This document shows positions 60,074 through 64,000 of a stretch of 64,000 bases of DNA, one piece after another (positions within the stretch are counted from its first letter, which is position 1; each line of letters starts with the position of its first letter). The DNA lies in NCBI GenBank assembly GCA_002713215.1, contig PAVO01000023.1, positions 36,490 through 100,489 of the forward strand. Reading direction: 5' to 3'. A program made the translations under genes and the position numbers. The stretch comes from Crocinitomicaceae bacterium. GTDB lineage: Bacteria; Bacteroidota; Bacteroidia; Flavobacteriales_G; Salibacteraceae. The notes beneath the pieces are model-generated. The model was not told the origin of the DNA, ran no database searches, and saw only the letters and a list, made by a program, of their open reading frames with translations.

Positions 60074-61801
60074 CTATTCTTCTTTACTAAAAGAAACCTG
60101 AAGGTTATTTCCTACAATGGAGAAACTTGATTTAACACCATCTAAGTTGTTCCAAACGAACTGATTTTCCTGAAAGTTTGAAAGATTTGGACATGTAAGA
60201 ATGGTATAGGGTTTATCATATTCAAAGGTTCCACCATCAGTTGGGAACGAAAAAGCAACCAGACCTGAATTAAGAGTTAAATCCCCGGACAAGGTGAGAC
60301 CTGTTGGATTATCACCAAGTTGTACAACAATAGTCCCACCTGACATCTCAAGACTACCTATTGTCAATTCATTCTCATGATAACTGATATCCAATTCTCC
60401 ATTTCCATAAAGAAAAACAGTTGCTTCACCGCCTAGGGATGAATCGCTAAACACAATTCGTCCACCGGCCCCACCATTGGTGCCGCCAAAAGAAACCAAA
60501 GTTGAGTTTGCCGCATCAGAAGAGCCTGAGAATGTAGTGTAACCCCCAACTGCTCCTGAAACTTTTCCGCCAAGGTTGTAAAAAGTAGCCTCACCTGCAG
60601 TAGGAACATTAGTTCCGGAACCTGTTCCATAAACTGAAAATTCTGTATAACCGGCGGTTCCATCCTTTACCATAGAGGGATGGTTCCAAAATGTACCGTT
60701 GCCCGCAGTGGGAAAATAATCGGTTGGCAGGTTAATTGAAAAAATGGTATGACCCGCGCTACTATTATCGCTAATCATACTACCATAATTGTTGAATGCA
60801 CCATTTCCTGCTGTTGGGCAGCCATGTACTGCACCAAACTCAATATGGCCCCCACCTCCTAGTTCCTTAACCGTTGCACCATAATTATGAAAACAACCTT
60901 CTCCGGCTGAAGAGCCACCAGTTTGCACATTTGGTGGATTATTATTGAAGCTAATTACCCCACCATAGGCTCCAGCTGCTTCAGCAGCGTAATTATAAAA
61001 ATGACCGTGCCCGCCATTCGAATTGCCGTCGAAAACAGCATCACCACCGTTTGCTTGATCGATGGTACCACCATAGTTAATGTAGACCCCGTGGGCCGCA
61101 TTTGCATTATCATAGAACTGTGTATTGCCTCCGTCACCCCCGTTAACTGTACCCCCAACACTTATAAATGTGCCGTGATCTGCGTTTGAATCATCATGGA
61201 ATACCACATTTCCGAAGGTGTCACCATCGGTTCCCAAGGTGCCATAGGATTTAAAGTGACCTCGGCCAGCTGACGAATTATCGCAGAAACTGACTTCAGC
61301 ACCTACGGTACTTCCTTTTTTTGGAGGAATACCAGCGCCCGTTTTTACAATAAATGAGGCAGACCCCGCCGTAGCGTTATCACTGAACCCAATAATTCCA
61401 CCACCGAAACCACCCTCAAGGGAACTAGGACCTGCATAATAGTGCACATTTTCTCCGCCGGCTGTTGCAGAATTCGTAAACTTCAGTTGTGGTTCTTTGT
61501 AGGTAACCCCATTGGATGCAACAATAAATTGTTGGTTGTGTTCAGAGTTATTCACTACACCCTCACCAATAGTTAATGCTGGATCAGTCGCGGCAACCCC
61601 AATTTTGAAGGTAAACGGTGACGCGTCTTTGGTGAACTCAATGGTATTAACCTGGGCTTTACTCGTAGGAGAAAAAGTGATATTGTTTTCTGAAGACTCA
61701 GAAAACACAGCCTCGTCAGTTGGCACTACTTCAGGTTCCCAATTACTTTCAGTGTTCCATTCATCTGTTTTCGGTTGCGTACTCCATTTCGATTTGCTCA
61801 T
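60074..61801 (-). CDS. Repeat-rich beta-structured protein without signal peptide (ATAG-repeat-like)
   Basis: This protein has 575 residues. The start MSKSKWSTQPKTDEWNTESN is hydrophilic and no signal or membrane segment is present. The opening resembles a family of autotransporter-associated proteins that begin with a W-rich NWxPxxVPxxxDxAxF segment. The middle, about residues 100-480, is built of imperfect repeats of roughly 30 residues with A-G-N-G-x-F-x-N-Y-G and GGxIxF cores (AGNGAFNNYGSMIS, AGNGTFWNHPSMVK, AGEATFYNLGGKVS), a beta-helix pattern. The end has further strands. It shares an upstream promoter element with the eCIS-type cargo gene, so it may be a second cargo or a surface fibre of that system. 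No known function. Confidence 0.7.
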   Translation of the reverse strand: MSKSKWSTQPKTDEWNTESNWEPEVVPTDEAVFSESSENNITFSPTSKAQVNTIEFTKDASPFTFKIGVAATDPALTIGEGVVNNSEHNQQFIVASNGVTYKEPQLKFTNSATAGGENVHYYAGPSSLEGGFGGGIIGFSDNATAGSASFIVKTGAGIPPKKGSTVGAEVSFCDNSSAGRGHFKSYGTLGTDGDTFGNVVFHDDSNADHGTFISVGGTVNGGDGGNTQFYDNANAAHGVYINYGGTIDQANGGDAVFDGNSNGGHGHFYNYAAEAAGAYGGVISFNNNPPNVQTGGSSAGEGCFHNYGATVKELGGGGHIEFGAVHGCPTAGNGAFNNYGSMISDNSSAGHTIFSINLPTDYFPTAGNGTFWNHPSMVKDGTAGYTEFSVYGTGSGTNVPTAGEATFYNLGGKVSGAVGGYTTFSGSSDAANSTLVSFGGTNGGAGGRIVFSDSSLGGEATVFLYGNGELDISYHENELTIGSLEMSGGTIVVQLGDNPTGLTLSGDLTLNSGLVAFSFPTDGGTFEYDKPYTILTCPNLSNFQENQFVWNNLDGVKSSFSIVGNNLQVSFSKEE

Positions 61802-61916
61802 AAGTTTTATTTGTCTCGTAGTTTATTAGATGTGCTTACTGTTTGTCTATAGCTATAATAAAGGCGCATTGTAATATTACCCTCTGTCGAGGAACACAAC
61901 AATCCAAAATTTTTTA

Positions 61917-61960
61917 TAAAACTAATTGCGGGCAAATTGCCATACAATAGGGGGAAACCC
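61917..61960 (-). promoter_or_regulatory. Shared promoter element, site B
   Basis: Minus strand GGGTTTCCCCCTATTG (61960-61945) ends in the -33 TTG, and exactly 20 nt later TAGTTTTA (61924-61917) differs from TAnnTTTG by one base. The start would be near 61910, giving about 110 nt of leader to the ATG at 61801. The 16-nt block is identical to site C. Confidence 0.6.
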
Positions 61961-62023
61961 TAGTTTTTTAGCTTCCTTGAAACTGTTTAATCACCAAACC
62001 CTCTCAGATGTTCTTATAAGAGA

Positions 62024-63853
62024 TTATAAGTCGTAAGTCTCAAAAGAAAAGTGTTTAAGCAGAAAATCGTTCAACGTTGAGATGATCTTGGACCTAGTCT
62101 TTTCATCATAGCTATGCTTTTCTTTAACCTCTAGAAAAGAGCTCTTATTGACTGTTGAATCCAAATAATTTTTATTTGCCGAGACTTTAACTGGCTTTGC
62201 TTTTCCAATCATGCTTTTATCAATAAGTGTTTTGATGTAACTATCAATATCCTCTTCTTTCAAAAGCTCCTGCTTTTCTTCCATTTCAGTGGAGCCAAAT
62301 ATCTCCTTAGAAATTTCTATCCTTTTTGACAAAAAAAACTGCTCTAAAGAAGGAAGTTTTCCATGTTTTTTATGATAATCCATCAAATTGGACAAGCCTT
62401 CTGCCTTTCCAACAGCTTTTTCTTTTAATTCCTCATTATTTTTAGGTGCATTAATTTTCATCTGTTGAAATCCTATTTCATTCAAATGCAAAATGAGCCG
62501 GCCCAGAACACTTAATGTTGTGGAAGCCTCCATATCCCCGCTATCAATTCTGGCAGCCCTCAAATCCACAACAGGATAATTATTTATCAACCCCACCCAT
62601 TTTGAAGAATCAGGGTTCCATGCATCAATAATTACTGCGTTATCATCCTCAAAGTTTGCCGGTGTGTTATCGCCCTTTTTTATCTTATCTTCTTTTACTT
62701 TTCCCAATGGGTTTCGAATAACCAAGAAGACATGTCTACCCTTTGTAATACCGACTACCTGATCTTCCTTGGGGTTAAACTGTGAGTGAGCATAAACTAG
62801 AGCTTTGGCGATAGCGCGAAAGTTTGAACAAACACCTATTTGATAGTAAATTGCAGGAAATATTTTAGCGGCATCCGTGCTTTCAAGTGCCTTTTGAATT
62901 AAATCCTCTCCATTTTTTATTTTGTCAAACTGCTCCGATTGTAGACTTAAACCCTGTTTAAATTCCTTTTGAATGACATCTCTAATCTTGCTATGAATAA
63001 TTTTCTGGTGACCAGTATCGTAGGATAATTCTTTTTTATGGAGTAGATTTTTAATTTTCTCCATTTCCATTTTCTGAAAGTCCTTAATATGATTGGATGT
63101 CTGGATATTAAGGGTGTTTCTGATAAACTTGGCAACTTTATTTGCGACTGACAAACGACGACTTTTGGTTTGATCCGCTCTTGCCATTAAGAAATTTTCA
63201 TGAAAAGTGCCATCCATTATAGTATGATCTTGGAGCTGGGCATCTTCACCCTCCTTTTCCTTTTTTAGTGTGGAAATATTATTCGATTTATTATCATTTT
63301 CACCCCCTAACTGTAAGACTAATCCATTTATCATTCGTTGGACTGTAGGGTTTGAGGATTTACCCCCCACCATTTGCAAAGCCTTTTGCCCCATCACATC
63401 AGCTTCCTGCTCCAACCCCTTATCGTCATTGATGTTTACTTTTTTCTTGAGTTGAGTAGTTGGTTGTACGCGCCCCTGTTTTTGCTGTACCACATGCCAT
63501 GCCTCATGAGGTAAGTATTTTTCCTGCCCAGGCCCTAAATGAATCTGATTGCCCCGTGCATAGGCACTGGCTTGTAACTGAGCCGGTTTGTCAGAATTGT
63601 AATGCACCTTCACATCATGCATGGAGTAACCCGAAAGGTTTTCAATTCCATCTTTTAGGTTATTCGGAAGGCCCATTTTATTTTCTTTTTTCTGAACGGG
63701 AAATGATTGCTTAGACGAGGCCTCATTTGCTAACTTCTGAAGTTGTGTAACCTGTTTTGTTGGCGTTCTGTTATCTTTAAAATGTACCATTGGTTTAGCA
63801 GAAATAGGCTCTACCCGAATGTTAGCCGCCTTTACCTTTTTTCCCTCCTTCAT
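62024..63853 (-). CDS. DUF4157 protein, probable eCIS cargo with papain-like toxin C-terminus
   Basis: Chosen start: ATG of MKEGKKVKAAN (63853), giving 609 residues; a frame 15 codons longer has no support. There is no signal peptide. DUF4157 spans about residues 65-160: the conserved LPHEAWHVVQQKQGRVQ (HExxH at 116-120) and LEQEADVMGQKA. This domain, usually inactive or self-processing, marks proteins loaded into extracellular contractile injection systems. After a helical charged linker (185-330) is a segment with Cys342 (GVCSNFRAIA), His374 (GRHVFLVI) and Asp410 (VIIDAWNP), the order and spacing of papain-fold toxins and deamidases. The last 160 residues are charged and helical. Activity and target are inferred from this arrangement. 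Confidence 0.75.
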   Translation of the reverse strand: MKEGKKVKAANIRVEPISAKPMVHFKDNRTPTKQVTQLQKLANEASSKQSFPVQKKENKMGLPNNLKDGIENLSGYSMHDVKVHYNSDKPAQLQASAYARGNQIHLGPGQEKYLPHEAWHVVQQKQGRVQPTTQLKKKVNINDDKGLEQEADVMGQKALQMVGGKSSNPTVQRMINGLVLQLGGENDNKSNNISTLKKEKEGEDAQLQDHTIMDGTFHENFLMARADQTKSRRLSVANKVAKFIRNTLNIQTSNHIKDFQKMEMEKIKNLLHKKELSYDTGHQKIIHSKIRDVIQKEFKQGLSLQSEQFDKIKNGEDLIQKALESTDAAKIFPAIYYQIGVCSNFRAIAKALVYAHSQFNPKEDQVVGITKGRHVFLVIRNPLGKVKEDKIKKGDNTPANFEDDNAVIIDAWNPDSSKWVGLINNYPVVDLRAARIDSGDMEASTTLSVLGRLILHLNEIGFQQMKINAPKNNEELKEKAVGKAEGLSNLMDYHKKHGKLPSLEQFFLSKRIEISKEIFGSTEMEEKQELLKEEDIDSYIKTLIDKSMIGKAKPVKVSANKNYLDSTVNKSSFLEVKEKHSYDEKTRSKIISTLNDFLLKHFSFETYDL

Positions 63854-63867
63854 ACTAAAACTTTGGA

Positions 63868-63911
63868 TAAAGAAAAGGCGATATGGTTTGACAATCAATA
63901 GGGGGAAACCC
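63868..63911 (-). promoter_or_regulatory. Shared promoter element, site C
   Basis: Minus strand GGGTTTCCCCCTATTG (63911-63896) ends in a -33 TTG. Twenty nt on, TTTCTTTA (63875-63868) is a poor -7 box with two of six fixed bases wrong. Start would be near 63861, 8 nt before the ATG at 63853. Confidence 0.5.
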
Positions 63912-63919
63912 GCAATTTC

Positions 63920-64000
63920 CTAGTTTGTGGCAAGATTTTCATTGAATAGGTTATTTAATACTACCTCAAAGCCTTTATCCTGGCTGTTTCGGTAGTTATA
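63920..64000 (-). CDS. Possible C-terminal end of an upstream protein (partial)
   Basis: Reading in from the window edge on the minus strand, one frame stays open for 26 codons (QDKGFEVVLNNLFNENLATN) to a TAG at 63922-63920. The other two minus-strand frames have stops. Only a short piece is visible, so it may be chance. If real, it lies just upstream of the cargo gene and its promoter. Confidence 0.35.
   Translation of the reverse strand, partial: YNYRNSQDKGFEVVLNNLFNENLATN

Noticed and set aside
62013..62030. Terminator at the end of the cargo gene (CTTATAA-gaga-TTATAAG)
   Set aside because: The stem is only A/T-rich, includes the stop codon and has no T-run.
1..64000. CRISPR arrays, insertion sequences, integrases, rRNA genes
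   Set aside because: No regularly spaced direct repeats, transposase or integrase motifs, or rRNA sequence were found by reading.

Overview
The window reads as chromosomal DNA of a Bacteroidota bacterium, most likely of the Flavobacteriales type. The evidence is several secreted proteins ending in type IX secretion (T9SS) C-terminal sorting domains, promoters of the Bacteroidota kind (-33 TTG, about 20 nt, -7 TAnnTTTG) in front of several genes and all three complete tRNAs, and gene orders familiar from that class (coaX to lptC to ppiD; DUF4175, ATPase, ybeY, mnmG). No rRNA, CRISPR array, insertion sequence, integrase or phage gene was seen. The species cannot be named from this sequence.

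Layout. 1-3848 (+): biotin cluster bioD (5' truncated), bioA, a beta-ketoacyl synthase and bioB. 3857-12311 (-): envelope block read coaX, outer-membrane barrel, TPR protein, lptC, small membrane protein, CorC-like protein, ppiD and a PKD lipoprotein. 12427-14141 (+): tRNA-Phe, a ceramidase-like membrane hydrolase and a DUF2238 protein. 14146-23361 (-): M3 peptidase, a tRNA remnant, tRNA-Val, a giant ABCG-like transporter, cytochrome c plus SCO1, a SPOR protein and a half-size TauE. 23375-36487 is mainly (-): a TolB-like propeller/barrel protein and four T9SS cargo proteins, one of them frameshifted, with a (+) metallo-beta-lactamase-fold hydrolase between. 36829-45984: XRE regulator, PlsC, gatC, a MORN protein, rpiB, an exo/endonuclease-phosphatase and a phosphoethanolamine-transferase-like protein fused to a GDPD-like domain. 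46017-48011 (-): tRNA-Cys, folB, gltX. 48132-54217 (+): DUF4175 protein, anti-sigma-type ATPase, ybeY, mnmG, with mnmG bracketed by two ParB-type parS palindromes, which suggests an origin-proximal position. 54267-64000: GNAT, a secreted S9 peptidase, a zinc-peptidase gene interrupted by an in-frame stop, and an accessory pair at the right edge.

The most unusual part is 60074-63911. A 609-residue protein carries an N-terminal DUF4157 domain (HEAWH), the hallmark of cargo of extracellular contractile injection systems (eCIS), and a C-terminal half with a Cys/His/Asp arrangement like papain-fold toxins. Next to it is a repeat-rich beta-structured protein with no signal peptide. Both have upstream the same 16-bp element abutting a -33 TTG; a close variant lies at the same place before the 1668-residue T9SS protein at 31481-36487. 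This points to a shared regulatory element. No eCIS structural genes are in the window, so that assignment rests on domain association only.
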